DNA of 64,000 nucleotides, from assembly GCF_014653435.1 (NCBI RefSeq), contig NZ_BNAO01000001.1, positions 124,001-188,000 of the forward strand, given 5' to 3'. Of this stretch, positions 8,174 to 17,466 are shown piece after piece. The stretch's first letter is position 1. Every line of letters begins with the position of its first letter. This stretch comes from Alishewanella longhuensis (GTDB lineage: Bacteria; Pseudomonadota; Gammaproteobacteria; Enterobacterales; Alteromonadaceae). The position numbers and the translations under genes are program-made. The notes under the pieces were generated by a model. It was not told the DNA's origin, did not search any database, and saw only the letters and a program-made list of their open reading frames with translations.

Positions 8174-9511
8174 ATGCTGACAAAAAAAGAGAAAGTGGCC
8201 TACGGCCTTGGGGATACCGCCAGTAACATCATCTTTCAAACGGTGATGTTATTTCTAACGTTTTTTTATACCGATATCTTTGGTATTTCGCCAGCTGTAG
8301 TAGGCACGCTGTTTTTGGTGGTGCGTATTGTGGATGCGATTACCGATCCGCTAATGGGCGCCCTGGCCGATAAAACCCAAAGCCGCTTTGGCCAATATCG
8401 GCCCTATTTACTGTATCTGGCGCTGCCATTTGGCTTAATAAGTGTCTTGGCCTTTACCACACCCGATTTAACCCCAACCGGTAAAGTCTGGTATGCCTTT
8501 ACTACCTATACCTTACTGATGCTGGCTTATACCGCTATTAATATCCCGTATTCTGCGTTGGGCGGGGCCTTAACGGCCGATCCTAACGAGCGGGTGTCGG
8601 TGCAATCTTATCGTTTTGTATTTGGTATGCTGGGCGGCTTATTAGTGACTGCCTGCACCTTGCCTTTGGTGGCGTGGTTTGGGCAAGGCGATCAGGCGAA
8701 AGGTTACCAGTTGACCATTGCCGCGATGAGTTTGTTGGGTGTGGTGCTATTTGTCCTGTGCTTTTTAGGCACCCGTGAGCGGGTAGCCTGCCCCCCGAAC
8801 CAAACATTAACGCTCAAAAGTGGCTTACAAACCCTATGGCAAAACAACGCCTGGCGGGTGCTAAGCTTAGCGGCTTTGCTGCTGCTAATTGGCATGGTGC
8901 TGCGCAATACCCTGGCCATCTACTACGTAAAGTACTACCTGCAACAGGATGATTTTGTTACCACCTTTATGACCATTGGTATGATCGGCAATATTTTAGG
9001 CTGCGCCAGTGCACAGTTTGTTGCCGCCCGCGTCGACAAGTTAAAAGCCTATATCGCTTTACAGCTCATTGCTGCAGTCATATGCGCGGCGGGCTTTTTG
9101 GTACAACCCGATCAACTTTGGCTGGCAACCGCTATGCATTTTGCCTGGTGTTTCTTTTTACAAATGGCCACACCCATATTATGGGCGAAGATGGCAGATG
9201 TGGTCGATTACGGCCAGTGGCAAAGTGGCATGAGAGTGACCGGTTTGGTGTATTCTTCGGTGGTCTTTTTTATTAAGCTTGGTTTAGCGCTGGGCGGTGC
9301 CTTTGCTGGCTGGTTATTGGCTTATTATCAGTACCAACCCAATATGGTACAAACGATAGAAACCCAACAAGGTATTTTATTGTGCTTTACCTTGCTACCC
9401 GCTTTGGCGTCGGTATTGGTGGCGATGGTGATGGCGCGTTATCCACTAACGCAGGGCAAGGTGCAACAAATTGCTAATGAATTGGCAGAGCGTCAGGCAA
9501 AACCAGTATAA
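8174..9511 (+). CDS. GPH-family sugar:cation symporter (MelB/XynP-like)
   Basis: The 445-aa protein has about 12 predicted helices and the glycoside-pentoside-hexuronide symporter pattern: YGLGDTASN at the N-terminus, RIVDAITDPLMGALAD in the second helix region, and RFGQYRPYLL in the following loop. Such proteins import oligosaccharides or glycosides with sodium or protons. Its position between the GH1 glucosidase and the LacI regulator suggests a short beta-glucoside such as cellobiose as substrate. It is co-transcribed with the upstream GH1 gene (28-nt gap). Confidence 0.92.
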   Translation: MLTKKEKVAYGLGDTASNIIFQTVMLFLTFFYTDIFGISPAVVGTLFLVVRIVDAITDPLMGALADKTQSRFGQYRPYLLYLALPFGLISVLAFTTPDLTPTGKVWYAFTTYTLLMLAYTAINIPYSALGGALTADPNERVSVQSYRFVFGMLGGLLVTACTLPLVAWFGQGDQAKGYQLTIAAMSLLGVVLFVLCFLGTRERVACPPNQTLTLKSGLQTLWQNNAWRVLSLAALLLLIGMVLRNTLAIYYVKYYLQQDDFVTTFMTIGMIGNILGCASAQFVAARVDKLKAYIALQLIAAVICAAGFLVQPDQLWLATAMHFAWCFFLQMATPILWAKMADVVDYGQWQSGMRVTGLVYSSVVFFIKLGLALGGAFAGWLLAYYQYQPNMVQTIETQQGILLCFTLLPALASVLVAMVMARYPLTQGKVQQIANELAERQAKPV

Positions 9512-9544
9512 TGCAGTGTGATTTAACAAGGATCTAAAACACAG

Positions 9545-10549
9545 ATGGCGACTATTTATGAGGTATCGGAATTGGCTGGTGTATCGCTGGCAACGGTATC
9601 CAGAGTGATCAATAACAATACGCCGGTACGCGAATCCACCCGCAAAAAGGTGTTGGCGGCCATGGAGCAACTAGGCTACCGGCCGAATAGTATTGCCCAA
9701 TCGTTAGCTTCAAATCGCTCAAATAGTATTGGTATTTTGGTGTCTGAGCTGCATGGTCCTTTTTACGGTGAAATGCTTACCGGTATCGAAGCGGAGTTTC
9801 GGGCAGCGGGCAAGCATGTGATTATCACGGCAGGTCACAGTGACCTGGCAACCGAGCAAGAAGGTATCGAATTTTTAAAAAGCCGTAATTGTGATGCGCT
9901 GATTTTGCACGTAGAGGCGGTGTCTGATCAGTATTTAATTGAACTTGCTGCGGCAGAAACGCCTTTTGTGTTATTAAACCGGCATATACCGGCGATTGCC
10001 GAGCGTTGTATTAGTTTAAATAATGAGCTTGGCGGCTATCTTGCGACGCAGCATTTATTGCAGCAAGGGCATCGGCAAATTGCTTATATTGCCGGTCCTA
10101 TGTGGAAAACCGATGCTAAGGCACGTTATCAGGGGCACCAGCGCGCACTGGCTGAATATCAGCTGCAAGCTAATCCTAAGTTATTTTTTGAAGGTGACTT
10201 TCGGGAAACTGGCGGCAGTGACGGACTAAGCGCCTTGCTTGCGACCAAACTACCCTTTACTGCTGTTGTTTGTGCCAACGATGAAATGGCCTCTGGTGCG
10301 CTAACTGCAGCCCGCGAGCAGGGCTTGGCTGTGCCAGATCATTTCTCGGTAGTGGGTTTTGATAATGTTAATTTTGCTTATTACACCTATCCTAAGCTTT
10401 CTACCATCGATTACCCGATCAGTGCTATGGGCAAAATGGCCGCGCGCTGGGTGCTACGCGAGGTGTACCAATGCAACAATATCAAGGTGCAGCAATTGTT
10501 TGAGCCGCATTTAATTGTGCGCGATTCGGTTGTCGCCAGTAACCTTTAG
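9545..10549 (+). CDS. LacI-family transcriptional regulator of the beta-glucoside locus
   Basis: The 334-aa protein has a LacI-type helix-turn-helix at residues 4-24 (IYEVSELAGVSLATVSRV), the hinge helix segment around 45-58 (GYRPNSIAQSLAS) and a periplasmic-binding-protein-like effector domain from about residue 60. It is the last gene of the GH1-symporter operon, so it probably represses its own operon and the divergent transporter-GH3 operon through the operator at 6717-6730. The inducer is likely a beta-glucoside or a derivative; this is inferred from context. It ends 3 nt from the convergent CadC-like gene. Confidence 0.93.
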   Translation: MATIYEVSELAGVSLATVSRVINNNTPVRESTRKKVLAAMEQLGYRPNSIAQSLASNRSNSIGILVSELHGPFYGEMLTGIEAEFRAAGKHVIITAGHSDLATEQEGIEFLKSRNCDALILHVEAVSDQYLIELAAAETPFVLLNRHIPAIAERCISLNNELGGYLATQHLLQQGHRQIAYIAGPMWKTDAKARYQGHQRALAEYQLQANPKLFFEGDFRETGGSDGLSALLATKLPFTAVVCANDEMASGALTAAREQGLAVPDHFSVVGFDNVNFAYYTYPKLSTIDYPISAMGKMAARWVLREVYQCNNIKVQQLFEPHLIVRDSVVASNL

Positions 10550-10552
10550 AGC

Positions 10553-12571
10553 TTACTCATCGCTTAGCTGCAGCAGCAGGATATTACCCTGTGTTTCGTT
10601 GCGGCGAACAAAGTAAATGCCGTGGGCGCTAACACTAAAATGATGCACAAAGTCACGGCTAATCGGCAGCAGCAGTTCGGCGGGCTCCTTGGTTAGCGGA
10701 TAGCGCCAAATACCCGACTGCGGTTGAAAATAATAAATAGCCTCATTAACCAGCTGCCAATTTAACCAATTGATGATGTCGAAATCGGCGAGCAACAATT
10801 GCTCTTGGCCTGATGTCAGGTCTTTTTGCCATAAGCCAGCTTGATGGTAGCGGCTGTAATACAATTGATTGTTGTGCACTATGCCACTGTATCCACCGTT
10901 GCTTGTCAGTTGCTCTAAAGCCGTACTAACAAGATCATAGCGCCATAATTGCCAATCGCCGCTACGATCGCTGCTAAAGATCAGGCTATTGCTATGTAAA
11001 TTCACCACATTGGCTTTGGCGGAACTTGGCAGTATTTGCTGTAAGTTAGCATCGGGTAGCGTGACCTGATACACAGCGCCGTCCTGGCTAAAAACCAGAC
11101 TTTGCTGATCACTGTCCAGACTTAAGCGGGTAAAGGTGCTGCTTACCGGGAGCTCAGTGAGCATCTTTGGCTGGCTAATAGGTTGTTGTTGCCAAATTTG
11201 ATAGTGGCCAGAACGGTTACTCAGAAAGAACAGCTGCTGCTCATCTAAACTCACCCGAGGCATTGAATTGATGCCTTGCCCGCGCACCACTGGCTCTGTG
11301 ATACCACTGGTATTGTCGTAGCGCCAGATCGTGGTATTTAGCTGTTGTTCGGCGATAAATAAATGCTGGTCCCGCACAGCGAATGAATTAATGCTGTGTG
11401 TGGCTTGATACAACGGCTGTAAGGTTGCACTGGGCAGATGGTATTGATACAACATCTTGTCACTGCTAAGCAACAGCAGATCGTCCCTTACCCAAAGCAT
11501 ATGACTGACGTTAAAGGGCAGTTGTTGTGTGATGGTAGCCTGCCAATGCGGCCCTTGTAAAAGACTGAGTTCGGTATGATGCTGATTGATATAGCGCAGT
11601 TGTGCTACACGGGGTGACGTATCTGCTAGCAGGCTAAACGGTGCAGCCGCCAATAATAGCTCACCAGGCAGATTATCGGTCGCAGGCGCGGTAAGCTGTT
11701 GTTGCTGCCCGGTAGCAATGCTATAGCGGTATAAGGCATAAGGCTGGGTTTTGTCGCGGCGTTGCCGGTAGTAAAAGCCACTATTATCTGCCAGCCAGCT
11801 TGCTTGAAAGGCACTATCTGCCGGGCAAGCAAATAACGCCTGCTGCTGGTTAGTCCTCAGGTTTAGGTGTTGAATCTGGCAGCTGTTTTCTTTATAGACT
11901 GCGAACACAACCTGAGAGCCATCGTGGCTGAGTTGTCCACCTCTGTGTTGCTGAGGTTCCTGTGTTAAAGGGGTTGGTTGGCCGTCCGCTAATAGCCAGA
12001 GCTGACTAAAATTATTAGTATCCAGATGATGAAACAACAAAGCCTCTGCGCTGTTACTGATCCCAAACTCGGCCCCGGCTAAATGCGTAATCGCCGCTGG
12101 CGCTGAGTGAATCTTTAGCCAGTTTGGGCTGGCGCGAGTCGCATGCCAGCCCAGTAGAACGGCTACCATAAGTAATCCGGCTAAGATAGGTAAGGTGTAG
12201 CTGCGACTGCGGGCGCTGTTGCGGCCGGTGTCTGGGAGTGCGCTCAGGACACAAACCTTAGCGGCTAAACGGTAGCCAACTTTCGGTAGGGTTTCTATAT
12301 AATGTTCTGTGGTATCCAGGCTGGCAAAGCCTTTACGGAGTAACGAGATCACCCGGTTAATGGCGCCTTCGCCAACGACCCGACCTTGCCATACTTCAGC
12401 AATAAGTTGTTCGCGGCTTACCTGCTGCTGTTCGCTTGTGAGTAACAGCTGCAATAAGGCAAAGAGTTTGGGTTCCAGATAAAAGCGTTGCTCACCACAG
12501 CGCAACTCTCTGCGGCTGCAGTCAAAAATCACTGCCCCTATACGCCAATATTTTACCTCGGTATTGCTCAT
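10553..12571 (-). CDS. CadC-like membrane transcriptional regulator with beta-propeller sensor
   Basis: I choose ATG 12571 because AGGGA lies 9 nt upstream; a GTG two codons earlier is too close to it. The 672-aa protein has an OmpR/PhoB-type winged-helix domain at the N-terminus (about 5-105), a single membrane segment near 130-147 and a large periplasmic part. The latter contains WD40/TolB-like beta-propeller repeats, visible as recurring S-x-D-G/S-x-x-x-W-Q-L/I-W blocks such as SNRSGHYQIW and SSDRSGDWQLW. This layout is known from Alteromonadales CadC-like one-component regulators. It is divergent from the double-hydrolase lipoprotein gene and may control it. The signal is unknown. Confidence 0.87.
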   Translation of the reverse strand: MSNTEVKYWRIGAVIFDCSRRELRCGEQRFYLEPKLFALLQLLLTSEQQQVSREQLIAEVWQGRVVGEGAINRVISLLRKGFASLDTTEHYIETLPKVGYRLAAKVCVLSALPDTGRNSARSRSYTLPILAGLLMVAVLLGWHATRASPNWLKIHSAPAAITHLAGAEFGISNSAEALLFHHLDTNNFSQLWLLADGQPTPLTQEPQQHRGGQLSHDGSQVVFAVYKENSCQIQHLNLRTNQQQALFACPADSAFQASWLADNSGFYYRQRRDKTQPYALYRYSIATGQQQQLTAPATDNLPGELLLAAAPFSLLADTSPRVAQLRYINQHHTELSLLQGPHWQATITQQLPFNVSHMLWVRDDLLLLSSDKMLYQYHLPSATLQPLYQATHSINSFAVRDQHLFIAEQQLNTTIWRYDNTSGITEPVVRGQGINSMPRVSLDEQQLFFLSNRSGHYQIWQQQPISQPKMLTELPVSSTFTRLSLDSDQQSLVFSQDGAVYQVTLPDANLQQILPSSAKANVVNLHSNSLIFSSDRSGDWQLWRYDLVSTALEQLTSNGGYSGIVHNNQLYYSRYHQAGLWQKDLTSGQEQLLLADFDIINWLNWQLVNEAIYYFQPQSGIWRYPLTKEPAELLLPISRDFVHHFSVSAHGIYFVRRNETQGNILLLQLSDE

Positions 12572-12596
12572 TAACACGGGTCCCTGTGCGCTTTAC

Positions 12597-12631
12597 GCTG
12601 ATCGTAAGCTTTTCATCATATAAAAATCAGC
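12597..12631. repeat. inverted repeat in the CadC-like/lipoprotein divergent region
   Basis: GCTGAT (12597-12602) and ATCAGC (12626-12631) are complementary across a 23-nt AT-rich spacer. The position between two divergent genes makes it a possible operator, but six base pairs is little evidence. Confidence 0.25.
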
Positions 12632-12698
12632 TTAGCTGCTGTTGTCTGTTCAGGCCGCTACCTATGCTGGTAACCGACTTAATGAAGTGGAGGTTACT

Positions 12699-14531
12699 AT
12701 GCAATATTTTTATCGGTTGTGCATCTGGTTTACATGCCTGCCGTTAGTATTCATCTTAAGCAACTGTGGTAGCAGCAGTGACAATAATTATCAGGAGCAC
12801 CACGATAATCCAAGGGGTGAGGTGCCGGTTGGTACTCAGGTAAAACTGGGAACGCGCAGCTATTTACTGGCATTACCGAAAGATTTTCAAAGCGAACGAA
12901 CCTACAAATTATTATTGGTGTTTCATGGCTCAGGCGGCGACAGCGCAGGCATGCAGCAGTTAGCGGCTTTTGAAACACTGTCGAGCGACTATATTGTGGC
13001 CTATCCGCAATCTGAGCAGGTGGAATGGAATGAAGGATGTGATTGTAATATCGCCCATCGACTTGGCGCCGATGATTTAGGTTTTGTCGACCAGGTTATT
13101 GCCGATATTGCCCTTCGCTATAGGTTAATGCCGGGGGAAGTTTATGCGGCTGGGTTTTCGCAGGGGGCGCTGTTTAGCCAAAATTTAGCCTGTAATCGCA
13201 GCGAGGTTTTTAAAGCGGTGGCAGTGGTGGCGGCACCGATGTCGGTTCAGCTGGCAGCCAGTTGTAAGCCCACTCAACCCGTTTCTATTATGATGGCGAT
13301 GGGCAAGCAGGATAATGTTTTACCCTATAACGGCTATGATCATGCTAATTTTGGTTTAATTTCCGCAGAAGCTGCCATCGCTTTATTTGCTCGTTTAAAT
13401 AAAAGTCCGGCCTTACCCATTCGTAAAACCCTGGCAGAAGGTCAGGTAGAGCTGACCGCTTATAGTAACGGTGCACAAAAAGCCGAGCTTTATGCAATTA
13501 CTCAGGGTGGACACTTTTGGAGCTTTAAGGCCTTTGATAGCTCAAAAGAGATCCTGAGTTTTTTTGCTGGTTTAACTGAGCCTACCTTACCGGTTGGCTC
13601 GGCCAGAGTGAGGGTGGAGCAGCAGGCATTTCACGTGCGCTCTATGGGGCAACAACATAATGGCCCTGCTATCATCTTAATGGCTGGACCCAACACTAAC
13701 TATCATAGTGACAGTGCCTGGTTTGCCTTATTGCAGCCGTTGCTAGCGAAACACCATCGCGTGCATGTGATTGACAGGTTAAGCAATGGCTGGAGTGACA
13801 GCATCGAAACGCCTTCTTACCGGCGCTTTGCCCATGATCTGGCCGCTGTGTTGCAGCAGTTGCAGGAGCAGCAAGTGATACTGGTAGCATTTTCCAGTGC
13901 CAGCATCAGCGCCCGATTATTTTATGAAGACTATGCCAACGCCTTTGATATTAAGGCGATGCTCTGGATCGATCCCGACATTCCGCTGCCACATTCGCTA
14001 AGCTTGTATAAAGGGTATCCGGCAGATTGGTATCAGGCCAATTTGCCGGCCTTATTACCGCATTTAGCCAATGGCGGCTGGACTGAGCGGACCTTAGCCA
14101 AGCTGCAGCTGGAGCGGGAGCAGGTGCAGCAATTAGTGCCGGCACAGTATCAGTCGCTGATGGATTGGTCCTATTTTGATCTTGCTAGTCAGCAACGTTT
14201 ACTTACGGGACACCAGCAAGGGCGGGCCAGAGAAATTGCCAGTTATGCGGCCGATTTAGACGCCTATGCCCAGTTAGCGTGGCTAACAGCAATTCCGGTA
14301 TCGGTAATTGATACCGATTTTGAAAAAGCCGATATTGCTGCAGATCCAGAAAACGCTGAAAGCCTGTTGTTATGGCTGCAAGAAGGTAGCGAATGGAGTC
14401 GGTTGCAGGCTGAATTGTCGCATGGCCAGTATATAGCACTACAGGATGCCGACCATTTGTTGATGTTCCAGCAGCCAGAACAAATAAAACGGGCACTCGA
14501 TACCCTATTGCAGCAGTTGCAACTGCCCTAA
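12699..14531 (+). CDS. lipoprotein with two alpha/beta-hydrolase domains
   Basis: The start is ATG 12699, preceded by GTGGAGG; the 610-aa product begins with a signal peptide and a lipobox-like S-N-C before a Ser/Asn-rich linker. The first domain (about 35-290) resembles polyhydroxybutyrate depolymerase/LpqC-type esterases: oxyanion region VFHGSGG, nucleophile elbow GFSQG and a late histidine in TQGGHFW. The second domain (about 310-605) is another alpha/beta hydrolase with LMAGPN, a degenerate elbow AFSSAS in place of G-x-S-x-G, and DADHLL carrying the likely catalytic histidine. Such a tandem is unusual. Substrate unknown; the first domain suggests ester bonds in polyesters or feruloylated glycans. 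Confidence 0.78.
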   Translation: MQYFYRLCIWFTCLPLVFILSNCGSSSDNNYQEHHDNPRGEVPVGTQVKLGTRSYLLALPKDFQSERTYKLLLVFHGSGGDSAGMQQLAAFETLSSDYIVAYPQSEQVEWNEGCDCNIAHRLGADDLGFVDQVIADIALRYRLMPGEVYAAGFSQGALFSQNLACNRSEVFKAVAVVAAPMSVQLAASCKPTQPVSIMMAMGKQDNVLPYNGYDHANFGLISAEAAIALFARLNKSPALPIRKTLAEGQVELTAYSNGAQKAELYAITQGGHFWSFKAFDSSKEILSFFAGLTEPTLPVGSARVRVEQQAFHVRSMGQQHNGPAIILMAGPNTNYHSDSAWFALLQPLLAKHHRVHVIDRLSNGWSDSIETPSYRRFAHDLAAVLQQLQEQQVILVAFSSASISARLFYEDYANAFDIKAMLWIDPDIPLPHSLSLYKGYPADWYQANLPALLPHLANGGWTERTLAKLQLEREQVQQLVPAQYQSLMDWSYFDLASQQRLLTGHQQGRAREIASYAADLDAYAQLAWLTAIPVSVIDTDFEKADIAADPENAESLLLWLQEGSEWSRLQAELSHGQYIALQDADHLLMFQQPEQIKRALDTLLQQLQLP

Positions 14532-14545
14532 ATTGGCTTAGTGGT

Positions 14546-14570
14546 TGGCTGCTGCGCCGGGCAGCAGCCA
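14546..14570. terminator. hairpin between convergent genes
   Basis: A 10-bp perfect stem (TGGCTGCTGC at 14546-14555 and its complement at 14561-14570) with a 5-nt loop sits between the lipoprotein stop at 14531 and the oxidoreductase stop at 14581. There is no strong T-run, so it may act in both directions weakly. Confidence 0.6.
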
Positions 14571-14580
14571 AGGCTTAAGG

Positions 14581-15684
14581 TTAACTGGCGTTCGGTTTGT
14601 AACGTGCTAACCAATGTGCATAAGGTGCCGGTAGTACCCAGGCTGCTTCAGGTTTTTGCAGCTGCTGCGCTGCCTGATAACTCCAATGCGGGTTAGCTAA
14701 ATGCGCCCGGCCTATCATCACTAAATCCATCTGACCGCTGGCCACCGCATTTTCGGCCAGTTGCGGAGTATCTATGCCCCAGGAGGAGGCGACCGGTAAC
14801 TCGGCTTGCTGTTTTATTTGCTGGGCGATTGGGCCTAAAAATGCAGGGCCCCAGGGAATAGTGGTTTCGGCGATAGTAAAGCCGACGCTAACATTTAGCA
14901 TATCCAGCCCCAACGCTTTCATTTGCCGTGTTAGCTCAATCGACTCTTGCAGCGTTTGCTCGTCGTTGCCGTCAAATTCAATCACACCAAAACGTGCCGT
15001 TAACGGCAGATGTTCTGGCCATACTGCACGTACTGCAGCAAGTGTTTCTAAGATAAAGCGGCTACGACCTGCAAGGTCACCGCCGTATTCGTCCGTACGT
15101 TGGTTACTATGTTTGGAGAAGAAGCTTTGCGCCAAGTAGCCATGGGCAAAGTGTAATTCTAACCATTCAAAGCCAGCGGCCAGAGCCCGTTTTGCTGCGG
15201 CGACATAAGCGGCTTGCACGCGCTTGATATCGGCAATGGTCATGGCCTCTGGCACTTTGGGTAAATGATGGCCAAAGGCAATTGCCGAAGGCGCGATGGT
15301 TTGCCAGCCACGGCTATCGTCAGCGGCAATATGATCATCGCCTTCCCAGGGTTTATTGGCACTGGCCTTACGGCCAGCATGGGCGAGCTGAATGCCCGGT
15401 ACACTGCCCGCGTCTTTAATGGCTTTGGCAATGGCTGCCATGCCGGCTTGCTGCTCGTCTTGCCATAGACCGGTACAGCCCGGGGTAATGCGTCCTTCCG
15501 CGGCAACGCCGGTAGCTTCAACAATGACTAAACCAGCACCGCCACGCGCTAATGCGGTGTAGTGCGCTAAATGCCAGTCGGTAGTAAAGCCATCAACGGC
15601 GCTGTACTGGCACATGGGAGGAATGGCAATGCGGTTACGCAGAGTCACGCTTTTTAAATTAAAGGGGCTAAATAAGGCGCTCAT
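14581..15684 (-). CDS. NADH:flavin oxidoreductase, old yellow enzyme family (YqjM-like)
   Basis: ATG 15684 has AGGAA five bases upstream, giving 367 aa. The protein starts with LFSPFNLKSVTLRNRI and carries PPMCQYSA, VEATGV and the HFAHGYLAQSF segment, which mark the YqjM/thermophilic-like branch of FMN-binding old yellow enzymes. These reduce activated C=C bonds using NAD(P)H in the cytosol; physiological substrates are usually unknown and may be reactive electrophiles. The gene is divergent from a LysR regulator 124 nt away, a common arrangement for electrophile-responsive control. Confidence 0.93.
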   Translation of the reverse strand: MSALFSPFNLKSVTLRNRIAIPPMCQYSAVDGFTTDWHLAHYTALARGGAGLVIVEATGVAAEGRITPGCTGLWQDEQQAGMAAIAKAIKDAGSVPGIQLAHAGRKASANKPWEGDDHIAADDSRGWQTIAPSAIAFGHHLPKVPEAMTIADIKRVQAAYVAAAKRALAAGFEWLELHFAHGYLAQSFFSKHSNQRTDEYGGDLAGRSRFILETLAAVRAVWPEHLPLTARFGVIEFDGNDEQTLQESIELTRQMKALGLDMLNVSVGFTIAETTIPWGPAFLGPIAQQIKQQAELPVASSWGIDTPQLAENAVASGQMDLVMIGRAHLANPHWSYQAAQQLQKPEAAWVLPAPYAHWLARYKPNAS

Positions 15685-15766
15685 AGTATTTCCTGTTAGA
15701 ACAGCGGCGGGCATTGTCAGCCCAGAGATATAAATAGTGCGGCAATTCTAGAGCAGGCCAAGTATA

Positions 15767-15788
15767 ATAAGAATACATATAAACTTAT
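15767..15788. promoter_or_regulatory. candidate LysR-type operator
   Basis: ATAAG (15767-15771) and CTTAT (15784-15788) form an inverted repeat around 12 AT-rich bases. It fits the loose T-N11-A interrupted palindrome of LysR-type regulators and lies between the LysR gene and its divergent oxidoreductase. Confidence 0.45.
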
Positions 15789-15808
15789 GTGATCTATAAA
15801 TTATCATT

Positions 15809-16702
15809 ATGATTAATTTAAATTGGCTGCAAAGCTTACAAGCCATTGCACACACCGGCAGCTTTACCCGGGCGGCAGCGCAATTAGGATTAACGCAAGC
15901 TGCGGTAAGTCAGCATATCCGACAGTTAGAAGATAACTATGGCGGCGTGGTACTACGCACGGCGCGGCCACTTACCCTAACACCAACTGGCCAACTATTA
16001 TTGCGCTACGCCGATGAAATTACCGCCGCGAATGAATGCTTGCAGCAGCGCCTGCAAGCTAATGACAGCTTAAAGGGCGATGTCGGTTTAGTGACGCCAG
16101 GTAGCAGTGGTTTGTTGTTATACGCGCATTTACTGGCGCTGCAAGTACGCCAACCTGGACTTATTATCCGCCATCGCTTTGCGCCAGGGGCCGAAGTGCA
16201 GCAAGCGGTACTGGATAATAGCTACCACTTGGGGCTGTTAACCTTTAAACCAGACGATCCGCGATTACATGCAGAAGAAATTGCCGAAGAGCCTCTAGAG
16301 TTGGTTTACCCGGCTGGCAGCCGTATTTCCAGCTGGCAAGACTTACAACAACTTGGGTTTATCAACCATCCCGACGGTAAAGCCATGGCAACCCGGCTGT
16401 TAAGCCGGCATTTTCCGGGTAACCCGGGGGTGGCAACCTTACCCTGCAAAGGCTATAGCAATCAGGTGAGTTTGCTATTGCAGCCGGTGGCACTTGGTCT
16501 GGGCTTTACCGTGGTGCCACGCTATGCGCGGCAGGCTTTTGCTGCGCAGCAGCAAATTGCTGTATTGCAATGTGGCCAGCCGGTAATAGATAAATTATGG
16601 GCAATTTATCGCGCTGAATGGCCACTAAACGCGCGTTGTCGTTTGGTACTAGAGCAAATCCGTGCAACCCTTAACCAAGCCGCTGCCAGTCAAACTCGCT
16701 AA
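15809..16702 (+). CDS. LysR-family transcriptional regulator
   Basis: The 297-aa protein has the LysR helix-turn-helix at residues 3-61 (SFTRAAAQLGLTQAAVSQHI) followed by a substrate-binding effector domain. It probably controls the divergent old-yellow-enzyme gene and its own promoter. Its last 32 bases overlap the end of the convergent HAD phosphatase gene. The start ATG lacks an obvious Shine-Dalgarno sequence but is the only one that keeps the whole DNA-binding domain. Confidence 0.92.
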   Translation: MINLNWLQSLQAIAHTGSFTRAAAQLGLTQAAVSQHIRQLEDNYGGVVLRTARPLTLTPTGQLLLRYADEITAANECLQQRLQANDSLKGDVGLVTPGSSGLLLYAHLLALQVRQPGLIIRHRFAPGAEVQQAVLDNSYHLGLLTFKPDDPRLHAEEIAEEPLELVYPAGSRISSWQDLQQLGFINHPDGKAMATRLLSRHFPGNPGVATLPCKGYSNQVSLLLQPVALGLGFTVVPRYARQAFAAQQQIAVLQCGQPVIDKLWAIYRAEWPLNARCRLVLEQIRATLNQAAASQTR

Positions 16703-17318
16703 AACAGCGAATTTTATAATCGGCAATGGCAAACTTGCTATGCTGCCATTCATGCTCTGCCGGTATCGCGACCACCGTCATACCGGCGGCTTTGGCGGCA
16801 GTAACGCCAGCAAAGGAATCTTCAAATACCAGGCAATGCTCAGGTTTCACGCCCAGTTTGCTGGCTGCCAGCAGATAGATTTCGGGATCTGGTTTACCTT
16901 TACTCACCAATTCTATGTGGCATCGTGACTGAAAATAATCCGTAATATTTAGCCGTGCTAAGGTCGTCTCCAGCAAGACTTTAGGGGAGTTAGTCGCTAC
17001 AGCAATCTTTAATTGCTGCTTGGCGATACTCTCCAACAAAGCCAATAAACCGATTTTCGGCTCGCCATGGGCAGCGACGCCACTGGCTACAAAATCGATA
17101 ATGGCGTGATGCACTTGCTCGGTGCTGGGGCCTGGCCAGGGTTGATGCTGATACCAGTGGGCAATCACTGCTGCAGTGGTTAAGCCGGTGCTTTGTAGCA
17201 ACGGCGGTTTGTTAAAGTCGATGCCCAGACCGCCGAGGATATGTTGCTCGGCTTGATGCCATAGGGGTTCCGAGTCAATTAAAACGCCATCCATATCAAA
17301 AATAACCGCTTGAAACAC
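16671..17318 (-). CDS. HAD-family phosphatase, beta-phosphoglucomutase/hexitol phosphatase-like
   Basis: I place the start at GTG 17318, which has AGGAG seven bases upstream; an ATG at 17342 lies before that ribosome binding site. The 215-aa protein shows HAD motif I (FDMDGVLIDSEP), a cap domain, motif II (VATNSP), the motif III lysine (SKGKPDPEIY) and motif IV (VFEDSFAGVTAA). This is the YniC/HxpB and phosphoglycolate-phosphatase-like branch, which dephosphorylates sugar phosphates in the cytosol. The exact substrate cannot be read from sequence. Its 3' end overlaps the LysR gene convergently. Confidence 0.9.
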   Translation of the reverse strand: MFQAVIFDMDGVLIDSEPLWHQAEQHILGGLGIDFNKPPLLQSTGLTTAAVIAHWYQHQPWPGPSTEQVHHAIIDFVASGVAAHGEPKIGLLALLESIAKQQLKIAVATNSPKVLLETTLARLNITDYFQSRCHIELVSKGKPDPEIYLLAASKLGVKPEHCLVFEDSFAGVTAAKAAGMTVVAIPAEHEWQHSKFAIADYKIRCFSEFDWQRLG

Positions 17319-17466
17319 CGTTACACTCCTAAAAATTAACATTGTTGCAGCAAAAGGAACTAAAGCAGGCTAAGCTAGGTCTATCACCCAAGGCGCTAAA
17401 GCTTGTAGCCTGACCTTACTTGGGTATAGGCACCATATAGGAAAATTGTGAAAAGGAGAATTGCAT

